Source of the DNA: Bog-793 sp050013835
GTDB taxonomy: Bacteria > Actinomycetota > Acidimicrobiia > Acidimicrobiales > Bog-793
Length of the DNA stretch: 64,000 nucleotides
Direction of reading: 5' to 3'
Assembly (NCBI GenBank): GCA_050013835.1
Contig: JBEKEM010000001.1
Location: 62,001 to 126,000 of the forward strand
The position numbers were made by a program, and so were the translations under genes. The notes under the pieces are model-generated. The model did not search any database, was not told the origin of the DNA, and saw only the letters and a program-made list of their open reading frames with translations. This document shows, piece after piece, positions 1 to 7,963 of the stretch; the first letter of the stretch is position 1; each line of letters begins with the position of its first letter.

Positions 1-1
1 C

Positions 2-670
2 GGAGTCATCCTCACGCCCTCGGGGACGAGCACGGACCTGTCTCCGCTGGCGAACTTCGGCATACCGCTGGTGCTCGCCGACAGGACCCTGCCGAACCGC
101 CAGGCAGACAGCGTCCTCGTCGACAACGTCGCGGGAGCGTTCTCGGCGGTCGGTCATCTGCTCGCCGGGGGCTACGAGCGCATCGCCTGCATCACCGGAC
201 CGCTCACGATCACGACCGGTCAGCTTCGCTACATCGGCTACCGCAACGCCCTCGAGGCGGCGAGGATGGCGTTGGACGAGTCGTTGGTGCGGGTGGCCGA
301 CTTCCGCGAGCTCGGGGGCCGGGTGGCGATGGAGGAGCTGCTTCGTCAGGCCAATCGCCCCGACGCCGTCTTCGTCACCAACCACCTCATGACCGTCGGC
401 GTGCTGCAGGCCCTCGCCGCCGCGAAGCTGGCGATTCCCACCGACCTGGCGGTCGTGAGCTTCGACGACATGCCCTGGGCCTCCCTCTTGCACCCCCCGC
501 TCACAGCGGTGTCCCAGCCGGCCTACGACATCGGTGTGGAGGGGGCGAGGCTGCTCATGAGCCGGCTGGGTGGCTACACCGGCGCCGCCAGGACGGTGAT
601 GCTGTCGACGACGCTGATCGTGCGAGGGAGCTCGCCGCCGAAGCAAGAGGTCGCCTCCCGGCGGCGCTGA
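2..670 (+). CDS. LacI/GalR-family transcriptional regulator, C-terminal part (5' cut by window edge)
   Basis: The reading frame is open from base 2 and lacks the N-terminal helix-turn-helix, which lies outside the window. The visible 222 residues are the periplasmic-binding-protein-like effector domain of a LacI regulator. They start in the VILTPSG strand and continue through the GYRNAL helix region and the typical AVVSFDDMPWASLLHPPLTAVSQP stretch near the C-terminus. Such regulators bind sugars and release operators. The next gene is a fucose-mutarotase homologue and a fuculose-phosphate-aldolase homologue follows, so a deoxy-sugar or pentose effector is a reasonable inference. The tail after IVRGSS is a short basic extension. 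The domain call is secure; the ligand is unknown. Confidence 0.88.
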   Translation, partial: GVILTPSGTSTDLSPLANFGIPLVLADRTLPNRQADSVLVDNVAGAFSAVGHLLAGGYERIACITGPLTITTGQLRYIGYRNALEAARMALDESLVRVADFRELGGRVAMEELLRQANRPDAVFVTNHLMTVGVLQALAAAKLAIPTDLAVVSFDDMPWASLLHPPLTAVSQPAYDIGVEGARLLMSRLGGYTGAARTVMLSTTLIVRGSSPPKQEVASRRR

Positions 671-726
671 ACGGAATCTTCCCCGGCCCGGGGCTGTGGC
701 GCGACTGCCCCAGAGAGGAACTGGAA

Positions 727-1182
727 ATGTTGAAGCACATCGACCCGCTCCTTACCCCGGAGCTGCTCTACGTGCTGGCCGCCATGGGCCACGGGGACGA
801 GATCGCGGTCGTGGACGCCAATTTTCCCGCCTTCGCCGTGGCCCGCGGCACGACTCACGGTCGGGTCGTGTGCCTCCCCGCCGCCACGATGCCCGAAACT
901 GCGGCCGCCATCCTCACCCTGATTCCCTTGGACGAATACGTCGACGCCCCGGTGCGCGCGATGGAAGCCGGTAGCGGGACCGGGAAGCTCGTCCCCGTCC
1001 AGGAAGAGGTCCAGGCCGTCGTCGACGCGGAAGCGGGACGGCACTGGCCGATCGGGGCCGTGGAGCGGTTCGCCTTCTACGAGGCCGCCCGTGGTGCCTA
1101 TGCCGTCGTTCTCACGGGGGAGTGCCGGCTCTTCGGCAACGTGCTCATCCGGAAGGGCGTCGTCCCCCCGCCGGAGCCGTAG
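727..1182 (+). CDS. fucU: RbsD/FucU-family sugar mutarotase (L-fucose mutarotase-like)
   Basis: At 151 residues this matches the length of the FucU/RbsD family, which interconverts alpha and beta anomers of L-fucose or D-ribose before isomerisation or phosphorylation. Visible family features are His4 in the N-terminal LKHIDPLLTPELL segment, the GHGDEIAVVDANFP strand-loop (residues 21-34), and the C-terminal FYEAARGAYAVVLTGE region ending in an FGN-x-LIRKG motif. That last motif is more FucU-like than RbsD-like. The ATG follows AGAGGAACTGGAA, a usable ribosome binding site. It lies 56 bases after the LacI gene on the same strand and may be co-transcribed. The exact sugar is inferred from the neighbouring aldolase. 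Confidence 0.85.
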   Translation: MLKHIDPLLTPELLYVLAAMGHGDEIAVVDANFPAFAVARGTTHGRVVCLPAATMPETAAAILTLIPLDEYVDAPVRAMEAGSGTGKLVPVQEEVQAVVDAEAGRHWPIGAVERFAFYEAARGAYAVVLTGECRLFGNVLIRKGVVPPPEP

Positions 1183-1229
1183 CGCCGAGGTCCGGGAGCG
1201 ACCTCCCCGGTCCGTGGCCTCACCGGAGG

Positions 1230-1247
1230 TGCGCCGGGCCCCGGCGG
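1230..1247. terminator. short GC hairpin between convergent genes
   Basis: CGCCGG at 1232-1237 pairs with CCGGCG at 1241-1246 around a three-base loop, between the stop of fucU and the convergent stop of the aldolase gene. There is no T-run, so this is only a candidate bidirectional terminator. Confidence 0.35.
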
Positions 1248-1260
1248 GTGCCCTCGGTCC

Positions 1261-1950
1261 CTAGGGAGAGGGGGCGGCCTCCGTGCTCTTGTGGGGCTGG
1301 CCGTAGCTGACGAACTTCTCCGCGACGCGGGCCATCTCCTCGGCGCTGAGCACGGTCGGGGTGCCGATGCACAGGGCGCGCCACAGGAGCTCCGCCGTGT
1401 ACTCGACGCTCTCGGCGACGTTCAGCGCCCTGGCGGCCGTGCTCCCGACGGCGATCACGCCGTGGTTCTGGAGCAGGACGGCGTTGCGCTGGCCCAGGGT
1501 GCTGACGCAGGACTCGCCGAGCTCCTTGGTGCCGTAGGTCTTGTAGGGCGCCACCTCGACACTCGGGCCGGCGAAGGCGAGGACGTAGTGGACGGCCTCG
1601 ATGGGTCGGTTGAGGACCGCGAAGGTCGTCGCGAATCGCGAATGGGTGTGTACGACGCTGCGCACGTCCGGCCGCGCGCGGTACACCGCGAGGTGCATCT
1701 GCAGCTCGCTGGAGGGCAGGTATTCACCGTCGAGGAGGTTGCCGTCGAGGTCGACAATCGGCAGCTGTGCTGCGTCGAGCTCCGAGTAGGGAACTCCCGT
1801 CGGCGTGATGAGGGCGAACCGGCGCGTCTCGTCGACGCAGCTGACGTTTCCTGCAGTGCCCTCGACGAGGCCGGTGAGCTCAAGCGCCTGTGCAGTCTCG
1901 ACGACGGCCCTGCCCAGCCCCTGTTGCGCCCGCAGATCTTGGAATCCCAC
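1261..1950 (-). CDS. fucA: class II aldolase/adducin-family protein, L-fuculose-phosphate aldolase-like
   Basis: From GTG at 1950 the protein is 229 residues, normal for zinc-dependent class II aldolases and epimerases. It carries GNVS (34-37), the phosphate-binding TPTGVPY (50-55), SSELQMH with the acidic residue (81-86), the zinc ligands HTH (101-103), and a third histidine in LLQNHGV (about 163). FucA-type enzymes cleave L-fuculose-1-phosphate to DHAP and lactaldehyde; ribulose-phosphate epimerases share the fold. The frame is open further upstream to 2049, but that extension is unlike the family and GTG 1950 is preceded by GAAGGGGTCGGG. It converges on fucU. Substrate assignment is inference. 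Confidence 0.8.
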   Translation of the reverse strand: MGFQDLRAQQGLGRAVVETAQALELTGLVEGTAGNVSCVDETRRFALITPTGVPYSELDAAQLPIVDLDGNLLDGEYLPSSELQMHLAVYRARPDVRSVVHTHSRFATTFAVLNRPIEAVHYVLAFAGPSVEVAPYKTYGTKELGESCVSTLGQRNAVLLQNHGVIAVGSTAARALNVAESVEYTAELLWRALCIGTPTVLSAEEMARVAEKFVSYGQPHKSTEAAPSP

Positions 1951-2112
1951 CCCGACCCCTTCACCCGCCCGGCGTTGCCCACCCGTCGGGACGGTATCGG
2001 CTCCGCGAGCACGGTAATGCTCCTGCGAGAAGCGAGTCCAGATGCCCACTCACGACGGGACCTCGACGGCACGACAATGCTGGCGCGGCGTCCCCGGATT
2101 CCAGCCCCGCCA

Positions 2113-2351
2113 TGAAGAACATCATCTTCAGCTGCCGCACGCTGCAGGCGGCCGAACACCGCTTCCGCCCCCTGAAAGACTTCCTCGCCCTGCGACCCGT
2201 GTGCCACCGGTTCGAGCACCGGGTCCGTGGTCACATCGCCCTGCGCGTCATTGCCGCGGCGATCGAGGCCGTCATGGGCGACAACCTCGAACGGGCCGGG
2301 GTGCGGGACCCTGACCTTCCCGAGCACAGGAAAACGGGCTCTTCTCAATGA
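2113..2351 (+). pseudogene. transposase C-terminal remnant (IS1634/IS4-like)
   Basis: The frame beginning MKNIIFSCRTLQAAEHRF encodes about 79 residues. They resemble only the end of IS1634-group DDE transposases: the helix containing the last acidic residue (AEHRFRPLKDFLALRP), then the VRGHI-type helix that normally reads 'RIEAHI..CFLAL'. No N-terminal or central catalytic part is present and I see no flanking inverted repeats, so this is a decayed insertion-sequence scar. The family assignment rests on memory of this conserved C-terminal pattern. Confidence 0.55.
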
Positions 2352-2625
2352 ACCGGGGTGCGTGACCGCCTGACAGCGCTCCGACAGGGATCGACCGGCG
2401 GGCGCTCCAGTTTTTGATCAGCATTCACAAAGTCATCGCCGAGCGCTCAGTCGTGCCCCGATGCCTGGATTTCCTGGCCGTCGGGGGAGGCGGACCGTCT
2501 GATGCCGGCTGCTCCGAGAGCCGCACGAGCGTGAGTCCTGACCTCCCGCACTTTCAAAGGTGTCCCAGAACGCGTGCCCCGAGCGAGCGCCGAGGGACAC
2601 CTTCATGTGCCGGAAGACGTCGCGA

Positions 2626-3246
2626 TCAATCGGCGGCGAGAATCCGGTACAAGCGCCGCCGCGTCTCAGCGAGAATCGCTGCTGCCTCGGCTTGTTGTTC
2701 GGTGGTACCCACACGCCCGATCTGAACAGCAGCGACGGCGAGCTGGCCTAGCCCTTCGCGCAGGTTCTTGGCGCCGGGGTCGATTCCTTCGTTCACTTCT
2801 TCCCAGGGTGTCTTTTCCCCAGCCATTTCAGCGGCGACAGATCGGCCGCTTTCTGTCAGCGAGAATCGCCGTTTTCCGGCATCTTCTTCGGCAACGACAT
2901 GTCCCTCGTCTTCCAGCAGTTGGAGCGTTGGGTAGACCGAACCCGGGCTCGGCTTCCAGACACCTCCCGTCCGCTCGGCCAGCTCCTGGATGATCTCGTA
3001 TCCGTGCATGGGACGTTCGGCGAGCAGCGCCAAGACGGCCGTCCGGACATCGCCCCGCCGGGCGCGTCCTCCCGGACCGCGGCCCCGGCGACCCATCGGT
3101 CCACCCCATCCTGGCCCAAAGGGACCGGGAAACCCTCCGAAAGCGGCGCGAGCTTCTTCACTGTTGGGTCCGCGGCGTGCTCGTCTTGCGCGCAGATTGC
3201 TCCATGGCATTTCGTTTCGATCGTGTGCGCCTGTGTGATCATGCAT
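2626..3246 (-). CDS. PadR-family transcriptional regulator
   Basis: 206 residues. A disordered Gly/Pro/Arg-rich N-terminus (about 1-64, GGFPGPFGPGWGGPMGRRG) precedes a PadR winged helix. That domain contains MHGYEII (80-86), the recognition region PSPGSVYPTLQLLEDEG (about 99-115), and a wing with RRRFSLTESG-like sequence. A C-terminal helix rich in Ala/Glu/Gln probably provides dimerisation. This glycine-rich architecture is common in actinobacterial PadR proteins that repress their own gene and often a transporter. No transporter sits next to it here. A perfect palindrome overlapping its promoter suggests autorepression. The start at 3246 was kept because no better internal ATG precedes the Gly-rich region. 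Confidence 0.88.
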   Translation of the reverse strand: MHDHTGAHDRNEMPWSNLRARRARRGPNSEEARAAFGGFPGPFGPGWGGPMGRRGRGPGGRARRGDVRTAVLALLAERPMHGYEIIQELAERTGGVWKPSPGSVYPTLQLLEDEGHVVAEEDAGKRRFSLTESGRSVAAEMAGEKTPWEEVNEGIDPGAKNLREGLGQLAVAAVQIGRVGTTEQQAEAAAILAETRRRLYRILAAD

Positions 3247-3289
3247 GTTGCGTCGTTCTCCTTCTCCGGGAAGCCTCCCGACAAGGAGA

Positions 3290-3330
3290 GCATAACACGA
3301 TATATCGCTAATATGTCAAGACATATCAAT
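3290..3330 (-). promoter_or_regulatory. padR promoter with palindromic operator
   Basis: ATATGTC (3311-3317) and GACATAT (3320-3326) form a perfect 7-bp inverted repeat with a 2-bp centre, in an AT-rich island within GC-rich DNA. On the minus strand, TTGACA (complement of 3314-3319) lies inside the palindrome and a TGTTAT element lies about 16 bases downstream, so repressor binding would cover the -35 box. PadR operators of the form ATGT-N-ACAT are known, which supports autoregulation. Confidence 0.65.
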
Positions 3331-3784
3331 CTGCTGCTCTGATCGGCTCCGCTCGGAGGCGTTCGGTCCCCGACATGCCGTTACACGGTCGCGGACCGCT
3401 GGTACGACCGGCTGGACGGCACGACCGAACGCCTGCCAAGGTCTCGTCCAGACTGGCCTTCAGAAGAGCCCATGGCTTCCGCACCGGGGATGCCCCCCGA
3501 GAGGTGCAACTCAGCTACCGCCGAAACGGGATGCGGTCTTGGTCCGGGGGCAGCCAAGTTCCACGTCCAATATCGGTCCGTGTTGTCGCCAGGAACCGTC
3601 CGCCCCACGCCTTGTCCTGCACTTCGACGGCGCCGTCCACCAACTGCCGTCGATCCGGTCGCGCGCGCCAACGGCCAAGGAGCAGTTTCCGACTACTGCC
3701 CCATGAACTGCGGCTTCTGGCTCCCATCACCGGTCCAGCGCGTCGCTGTGGCACGAATGTGGCACGAAGACCCCTGGGCATGAG
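3331..3784. other. intergenic region without a convincing gene
   Basis: Several short frames are open on both strands, but none has a recognisable protein pattern, a good ribosome binding site or family-like composition. A short direct repeat (TGTGGCACGAA) occurs near 3745-3770. Being adjacent to a tRNA 3' end the stretch could be an old integration scar, but I see no integrase or duplicated tRNA end. Confidence 0.4.
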
Positions 3785-3810
3785 AAGCGGGCTCCTTTCG
3801 GAGCCCGCTT
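3785..3810 (-). terminator. rho-independent-type terminator of tRNA-Gly
   Basis: AAGCGGGCTCC (3785-3795) pairs perfectly with GGAGCCCGCTT (3800-3810) around a four-base loop. The 11-bp stem lies 25 bases beyond the 3' end of the minus-strand tRNA and is followed on that strand by a pyrimidine-rich TTCTC. Confidence 0.75.
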
Positions 3811-3834
3811 GGAGCTTGTGACCCGGACGTTACG

Positions 3835-3910
3835 TGGAGCGGACGACGGGACTCGAACCCGCGACCCTCACCTTGGCAAGGTGATGCTCTACCAACTGAG
3901 CCACGTCCGC
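3835..3910 (-). tRNA. tRNA-Gly (anticodon GCC), CCA encoded
   Basis: The minus strand folds as a full cloverleaf. The acceptor GCGGACG pairs with CGTCCGC, the D arm is GCTC...GAGC, the anticodon stem TCACC/GGTGA has loop TTGCCAA (anticodon GCC, plus-strand coordinates 3875-3877), and the T arm is GCGGG-TTCGAGT-CCCGT. The discriminator is U and a genomic CCA follows at 3837-3835. It lies downstream of dut on the same strand. Confidence 0.97.
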
Positions 3911-3983
3911 GTGGGGCTCATGATACCCAGCGCCCACGGTTGACGCGCGGCCGACGGGCGGGTCCGGCCGGCGCGGTGCCGCC

Positions 3984-4421
3984 TCAGCGCCCCGAATGGC
4001 CGAAGCCGCCCGGCCCGCGCTCGCTTCCCGGAAGGGCCTCGGCGGCGATGAAGCGGGCTGCCTCGACGGAGATGATGACGAGCTGTGCGACGCGGTCGCC
4101 ACGGTGCACCGTGTAGCGCTCGTGGGGGTCGGTGTTAACGAGGACAACCCGGATCTCGCCGCGGTAGCCCGAGTCGATGAGCCCTGGGGCGTTGAGGCAC
4201 GACACGCCGTGGCGGATCGCCAATCCGCTGCGGGCGAGCACCAGCCCGGCGTGGCCGGGGGGGATGGCCACGGCCTGCCCGGTCGGAACGAGCGCCCGGC
4301 CGCCGGCGGGCTCGAGAACGACGTCCTGCGTCGCGACGAGGTCGGCCCCCGCGTCGCCCGTGTGCGCGTAGGCCGGCGCCGACGCGCCCGGATCGAGGGG
4401 GGTGAACGGAATGTCGAGCAT
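3984..4421 (-). CDS. dut: deoxyuridine 5'-triphosphate nucleotidohydrolase (dUTPase)
   Basis: 145 residues, the usual size of trimeric dUTPases, which hydrolyse dUTP to dUMP and pyrophosphate and so keep uracil out of DNA. All five motifs are visible: AGADL (24-28), RSG (64-66), GLIDSGYRGE with catalytic Asp83 (80-89), RVAQL (110-114), and the C-terminal lid RGPGGFGHSGR (135-145). The frame is open beyond the ATG at 4421 but the family begins near here (MLDIPFTPLD). It is divergent from orn with 48 bases between the starts, and upstream of tRNA-Gly. In motif 5 GHSG replaces the more usual GSTG, a mild variant. Confidence 0.95.
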   Translation of the reverse strand: MLDIPFTPLDPGASAPAYAHTGDAGADLVATQDVVLEPAGGRALVPTGQAVAIPPGHAGLVLARSGLAIRHGVSCLNAPGLIDSGYRGEIRVVLVNTDPHERYTVHRGDRVAQLVIISVEAARFIAAEALPGSERGPGGFGHSGR

Positions 4422-4469
4422 GGCGGCAGGGTAGCTCCCCTTCTGGCGGGAACGACGGGGACCGGGGAC

Positions 4470-5060
4470 ATGCGAACTACCATCCACGCAGTGCTCGTCT
4501 GGATGGATCTTGAGATGACCGGGCTTGATCCATCTCGCCACGTGATCGTCGAGATCGCGACCCTCGTCACGGACGACGAGCTCGAGATCGTCGCTGAAGG
4601 CCCGGATCTCGTCGTCGCCGCGACCGGAGAAGATCTCGAAAAGATGGATGACGTCGTCCGCAAGATGCACTCGGAATCGGGGCTTCTTTCCGCCATCGAA
4701 TCGTCGACATTGACCCTGGGAGACGCTGGCGCGGCAACCCTCGAATTCATCCGGAACCATGTGCCCGAAGCGCGGCGTGTTCCGTTGTGCGGGAATTCGA
4801 TCGGCGTCGACCGCCGGTTCCTCAGCCGGCACCTGCCCGAGATCGAGGAATACCTGCACTACCGGTCGATCGACGTCTCCACCGTGAAGGAACTCGCCAA
4901 GCGCTGGCATCCAGCGCTCTACTGGCGTGCGCCGAAGAAGGCCGGCTCGCACCGGGCACTCGACGACGTCCGGGAGAGCGTCATCGAGCTCCGCTACTAC
5001 CGGGACAACTTCTTCAGGCTTCCCGACGACAAGACACCGGGTGAGGCGCCGTCTATCTAG
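4470..5060 (+). CDS. orn: oligoribonuclease (DEDDh 3'-5' exoribonuclease)
   Basis: 196 residues. The protein opens with the DEDDh exonuclease motif WMDLEMTGLD (Asp13, Glu15). It has the internal GNSIGVDRRFL motif with the second Asp, and SHRALDDVRESI-like sequence supplying the catalytic His and last Asp. Oligoribonuclease degrades 2-5-nt RNAs, including pGpG from cyclic-di-GMP turnover, to mononucleotides and is often essential. ATG 4470 is used because the frame upstream overlaps the divergent dut gene. A GTG at 4491 is a shorter alternative that keeps the whole exonuclease domain. A hairpin after the stop may end the transcript. Confidence 0.95.
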   Translation: MRTTIHAVLVWMDLEMTGLDPSRHVIVEIATLVTDDELEIVAEGPDLVVAATGEDLEKMDDVVRKMHSESGLLSAIESSTLTLGDAGAATLEFIRNHVPEARRVPLCGNSIGVDRRFLSRHLPEIEEYLHYRSIDVSTVKELAKRWHPALYWRAPKKAGSHRALDDVRESVIELRYYRDNFFRLPDDKTPGEAPSI

Positions 5061-5084
5061 TCAAATTGGCGGCACGCGAGAATG

Positions 5085-5105
5085 CGCGTCATTCCGAATG
5101 ACGCG
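5085..5105 (+). terminator. hairpin after orn
   Basis: CGCGTCATT (5085-5093) pairs with AATGACGCG (5097-5105) around CCG. It begins 24 bases after the orn stop. No T-tract follows, so it is a candidate terminator or a palindromic protein-binding site for the gene downstream. Confidence 0.45.
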
Positions 5106-5112
5106 GCTGTGT

Positions 5113-5150
5113 CATGTACCCGGCCATACATGGGAGGAAACTCACGTGAG
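5113..5150. promoter_or_regulatory. two palindromes upstream of the response regulator
   Basis: CATGTA (5113-5118) and TACATG (5127-5132) form a 6-bp inverted repeat with 8 bases between. CTCACGTGAG (5141-5150) is a perfect 10-bp palindrome with a CACGTG core. Both lie in the 125-base gap before the response regulator at 5186. They look like operator sites; the binding factor is unknown. Confidence 0.4.
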
Positions 5151-5185
5151 GATGATTACAAGACCCACAAGGTGAGTGATCCAGC

Positions 5186-5992
5186 ATGCAGAACATTGCG
5201 GAGGTCGTAGCACCCGAATCGAGCATGCGCTCGATAGCTGAAATGCTGCTCGATGATGCCGAATACGTGAACGCGGGTCCCGAGCGTGGGATCATCGACA
5301 CCGTGGATCCTGCGGCCGAGGCGAGCCCCCAGAAGGTCGCGGGCGAGCGCATCCGGGTCGGCATCGTCGATGACCACGCTATGGTCGCCGAGGGCCTCGG
5401 GGTCCTTCTGCGTGAACAGCGTGATCTCGAGATCGTTGGCATCGCGTCGACGGTGGCCGAGGCCATCGAGCTCGTCGAGCGGCGCCACCCGCACGTGCTG
5501 CTCCTCGACTATCGGCTCCCGGACGGGGATGGCGCGACGGCGGCGACGGAGATCTTGCGGCGCTGGCCGTCCACGAAGGTCGTCATGCTGTCGGCCGCCG
5601 GTGGTGACGAGCTGCTCGCGCGCTCGATCGAGGCTGGTTGCTCGGGGTTCCTGCCCAAGGATCGCAGTGGGCATGAGGTCGTCAGCGCCGTGCGCGCCGC
5701 CTACCGCGGCGAGTCGCTGATCCCGACCTCCGTGCTCGTCGGCCTGCTCGATCGCCTGCGCCGAGCCCCGCAGGGCAAGGCGGGCGATCTGACCCAGCGC
5801 GAATTCGAGGTGCTACGCCTGCTCGCCAAGGGCATGTCGACCGAGGGCATTAGCTCGCTGCTGTTCCTGTCGGAGCACACGGTGCGCAATCACGTGCGCA
5901 ACATCCTGGCGAAGCTCGGGGCCCACTCGAAGCTCGAGGCGGTCGCAGTGGCGGCGCGGGACGGCATCATCTCGCTCGAAGATCGGACCTAG
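5186..5992 (+). CDS. NarL/FixJ-family response regulator
   Basis: 268 residues. An unusual N-terminal extension of about 55 residues precedes a receiver domain with the acidic pair Asp62-Asp63, phospho-acceptor Asp108 (LLLDYRLPDGDG) and conserved Lys158 (FLPKDR). A LuxR-type helix-turn-helix follows at about 202-246 (LTQREFEVLRLLAKGMSTEGI, then SEHTVRNHVRNILAKLG). It should bind DNA when phosphorylated, plausibly by the histidine kinase encoded convergently at 6404-7963. A second, receiver-only regulator starts one base after its stop, indicating an operon. Palindromes upstream could be targets of autoregulation. The signal is not evident. Confidence 0.93.
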   Translation: MQNIAEVVAPESSMRSIAEMLLDDAEYVNAGPERGIIDTVDPAAEASPQKVAGERIRVGIVDDHAMVAEGLGVLLREQRDLEIVGIASTVAEAIELVERRHPHVLLLDYRLPDGDGATAATEILRRWPSTKVVMLSAAGGDELLARSIEAGCSGFLPKDRSGHEVVSAVRAAYRGESLIPTSVLVGLLDRLRRAPQGKAGDLTQREFEVLRLLAKGMSTEGISSLLFLSEHTVRNHVRNILAKLGAHSKLEAVAVAARDGIISLEDRT

Positions 5993-5993
5993 C

Positions 5994-6407
5994 GTGCACC
6001 GCTCCCCCGAGCGGCGCATCACCGTGGTGCTCGCCGACGACCAGCACGCGATCATCGACGCGCTGACCACGTTGTTCGCCGATCAGCCCGACATCGAGGT
6101 CCTGGGGGCGGGTCACAACGCCGAGGAGGCCCTCAGGCTTTGCATCCAGCACGAGCCCGACGTCGCCGTGCTCGACGTCCGCATGCCGCAGGGCGGTGGC
6201 GCGGTCGCGGCGATGGAAATCAGGAGCCGCGGGTTGCCGACGCGCGTGGTCGCCCTGTCGGCGTTCGACGACAACACGACTCGTGATCACATGATGGCGG
6301 CCGGCGCCGTGTCGTACGTGCTGAAGGACCGGCCCGTGAACGAGTTGCTCGAGGCGATCCGCCAGGCGGCGGCGATGCCGGCCCAGGGCGAGGACGTCGC
6401 GAGCTAG
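5994..6407 (+). CDS. receiver-only response regulator
   Basis: 137 residues consisting of one receiver domain: Asp15-Asp16 (LADDQ), phospho-acceptor Asp61 (VAVLDVRMPQGGG), Ser/Thr position in VVALSAF, and Lys112 (YVLKDR). It ends after about 20 further residues with no DNA-binding domain, so it may act as a phosphate sink or by protein contact (inference). GTG 5994 follows the preceding stop by one base, implying translational coupling. Its last four bases overlap the convergent kinase gene. The sequence resembles NarL-type receivers, so loss of an HTH from a full-length ancestor is possible. Confidence 0.9.
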   Translation: MHRSPERRITVVLADDQHAIIDALTTLFADQPDIEVLGAGHNAEEALRLCIQHEPDVAVLDVRMPQGGGAVAAMEIRSRGLPTRVVALSAFDDNTTRDHMMAAGAVSYVLKDRPVNELLEAIRQAAAMPAQGEDVAS

Positions 6408-7963
6408 ACAGCGGTGCGGGGGATCCAGGCCCTCACCGTCGTGCCGGCGCCCGGTGCCGAGGAGATCTCGAAACTCCCGCCGGCCCACTCCGCCCGTTCC
6501 CGCATCGAGGCGACTCCGAGGTGGCCCGGCACAATCTGAGTCGCGTTGTCCATGCCGATCCCGTCGTCGGACACGGTGAGCCCGATGCCGCCCTGGCTCT
6601 CGAGCACGCTGACTGTGATGTTGCGCGCGTCAGCGTGCTTGCGCGAGTTCGTGAGCGCCTCGGTCGTGATGCGGAAGAGCGTGATCGCCTCGTCGGCCGT
6701 GGGCTCCTGCTCGAGGGCGGAGTCGAAGCGCACTTTCGGGCCACCTGCCGTCTCGTAGCGGCGGATGAACTCGGTCAGCGACTCGACGAGCCCGCCGAGA
6801 TGCAGGGCTGGCGGGTGGAGCTCGAAGAGCAGCGTGCGCATCTGCTCGATGGAGAGGGCGACCGCCTTCTTCAGGTCGTCGACGACACTGAGGGCGCTCT
6901 CGTCCTTCAGACGGCCCTCGAGGATCTGCAACTGGATCGAAAGGGCGATCAACGTCTGCAGCGGGTCGTCGTGGACCTCGTCGGCGATGCGCCGGCGCTC
7001 GTTCTCCTGGGCGCGCAGCAGTAGCTGGGCGAGCTCAGCGTGCTGCTTGTCGAGGCGGTGCTGTTCGGAGACGTCCTGGGCGAACCCGACAACGAAGCGC
7101 GGGCCGCCCGGTTTCGGCGTGACGCCCGCCGCCGTCACGATCGCATGCACCGTCTCGCCGTCGGAACGTTGGTAACGACACTCGAACACCGCCGACGGCG
7201 TGTCCCCGGCGAGCAGCCCGGCGAACGCGGCGTCGGTCGCCCCCACGTCGTCGGGAGGCGTGAGTTCGCCGAGGTGCCGGCCGACGATCTCGCCGCGCGG
7301 CCTGCCGAGCATCCCTGCCAGCGCCGAGTTCACGGCGCGATAGCGGCCGTCCGGCCCGACGACCTCGATGCCGACCGAGAGCCCGTTGGCGAGTTCGCCG
7401 AGGGCGTCATTGCGCTGGCGCGCGACCCGGCGCAGGAGATAGACGCCCGCGCCCAATACGGCGATCACGGCGGCGGTGACGATCCACTGTCGGACGGCGA
7501 GTGCCGCGCCGGGGTCGCCGAAACGACCCGTCGCCGCGAGGACGATCGCCGGCACGGATGCGGCGTAGGCGTTCTCGGCGAGCGCCGCGCGGGACGAGAG
7601 CACCGCGAACGACGTCGGCGCGAACCAGCACAGCAGGGCGAGGACGCCACCCGTCCCGAGCCAGTAGACGTCGGCACCCAACCACGACGTACCGATGGCG
7701 ACGAGGCAAGCGAGCGGGAGCTCCCCGAGGTGAGGGCGCAACCATTCGAGCCCGGCGCCCAGGCACGCCGCGACGATCCCGGCGACGAGGACCGCCAGGC
7801 GGTCCCGCGAGGCGACTCCCGGGAGCGCGGCGAGCACGAGGGAGACGAGCGCGGCCGAGACGTAGAGGACCCCCAGGCACCGCGCGGGATCGAGTGGCGG
7901 CGGATCACCCTCCGCTCCGACGGCCCACGTCAACCAGTTCCCCTGCCGGCCAGCAGCGCTCAT
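6404..7963 (-). CDS. PAS-containing histidine kinase of the NarX/DegS (HisKA_3) type
   Basis: 519 residues. The N-terminal ~180 residues hold about six hydrophobic segments ending in VYLLRRVARQ. A PAS domain follows (about 190-300, GIEVVGPDGRYRAVNSALAGMLGR). The dimerisation/phosphorylation helix has ENERRRIADEVHDDPLQ with His331, and the ATPase domain has N-box TEALTNSRKHA, G1 VSDDGIGMD and a GHLGVASMRERA motif. This class phosphorylates NarL-type regulators, and two such regulators lie convergent next door; the gene ends overlap by 4 bp. No periplasmic sensor loop is obvious, so the input may be membrane- or PAS-derived. ATG 7963 begins a short hydrophilic leader before the first membrane span. 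Confidence 0.92.
   Translation of the reverse strand: MSAAGRQGNWLTWAVGAEGDPPPLDPARCLGVLYVSAALVSLVLAALPGVASRDRLAVLVAGIVAACLGAGLEWLRPHLGELPLACLVAIGTSWLGADVYWLGTGGVLALLCWFAPTSFAVLSSRAALAENAYAASVPAIVLAATGRFGDPGAALAVRQWIVTAAVIAVLGAGVYLLRRVARQRNDALGELANGLSVGIEVVGPDGRYRAVNSALAGMLGRPRGEIVGRHLGELTPPDDVGATDAAFAGLLAGDTPSAVFECRYQRSDGETVHAIVTAAGVTPKPGGPRFVVGFAQDVSEQHRLDKQHAELAQLLLRAQENERRRIADEVHDDPLQTLIALSIQLQILEGRLKDESALSVVDDLKKAVALSIEQMRTLLFELHPPALHLGGLVESLTEFIRRYETAGGPKVRFDSALEQEPTADEAITLFRITTEALTNSRKHADARNITVSVLESQGGIGLTVSDDGIGMDNATQIVPGHLGVASMRERAEWAGGSFEISSAPGAGTTVRAWIPRTAV

Noticed and set aside
3375..3821. ORF of 148 codons upstream of tRNA-Gly
   Set aside because: Arg/Pro/Ser-rich sequence, no family pattern, and its 3' end runs through the terminator hairpin of the tRNA; likely open by GC bias.
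3331..3910. Possible integrated element attachment site at tRNA-Gly
   Set aside because: Only one copy of the tRNA 3' end is visible and no integrase is present.
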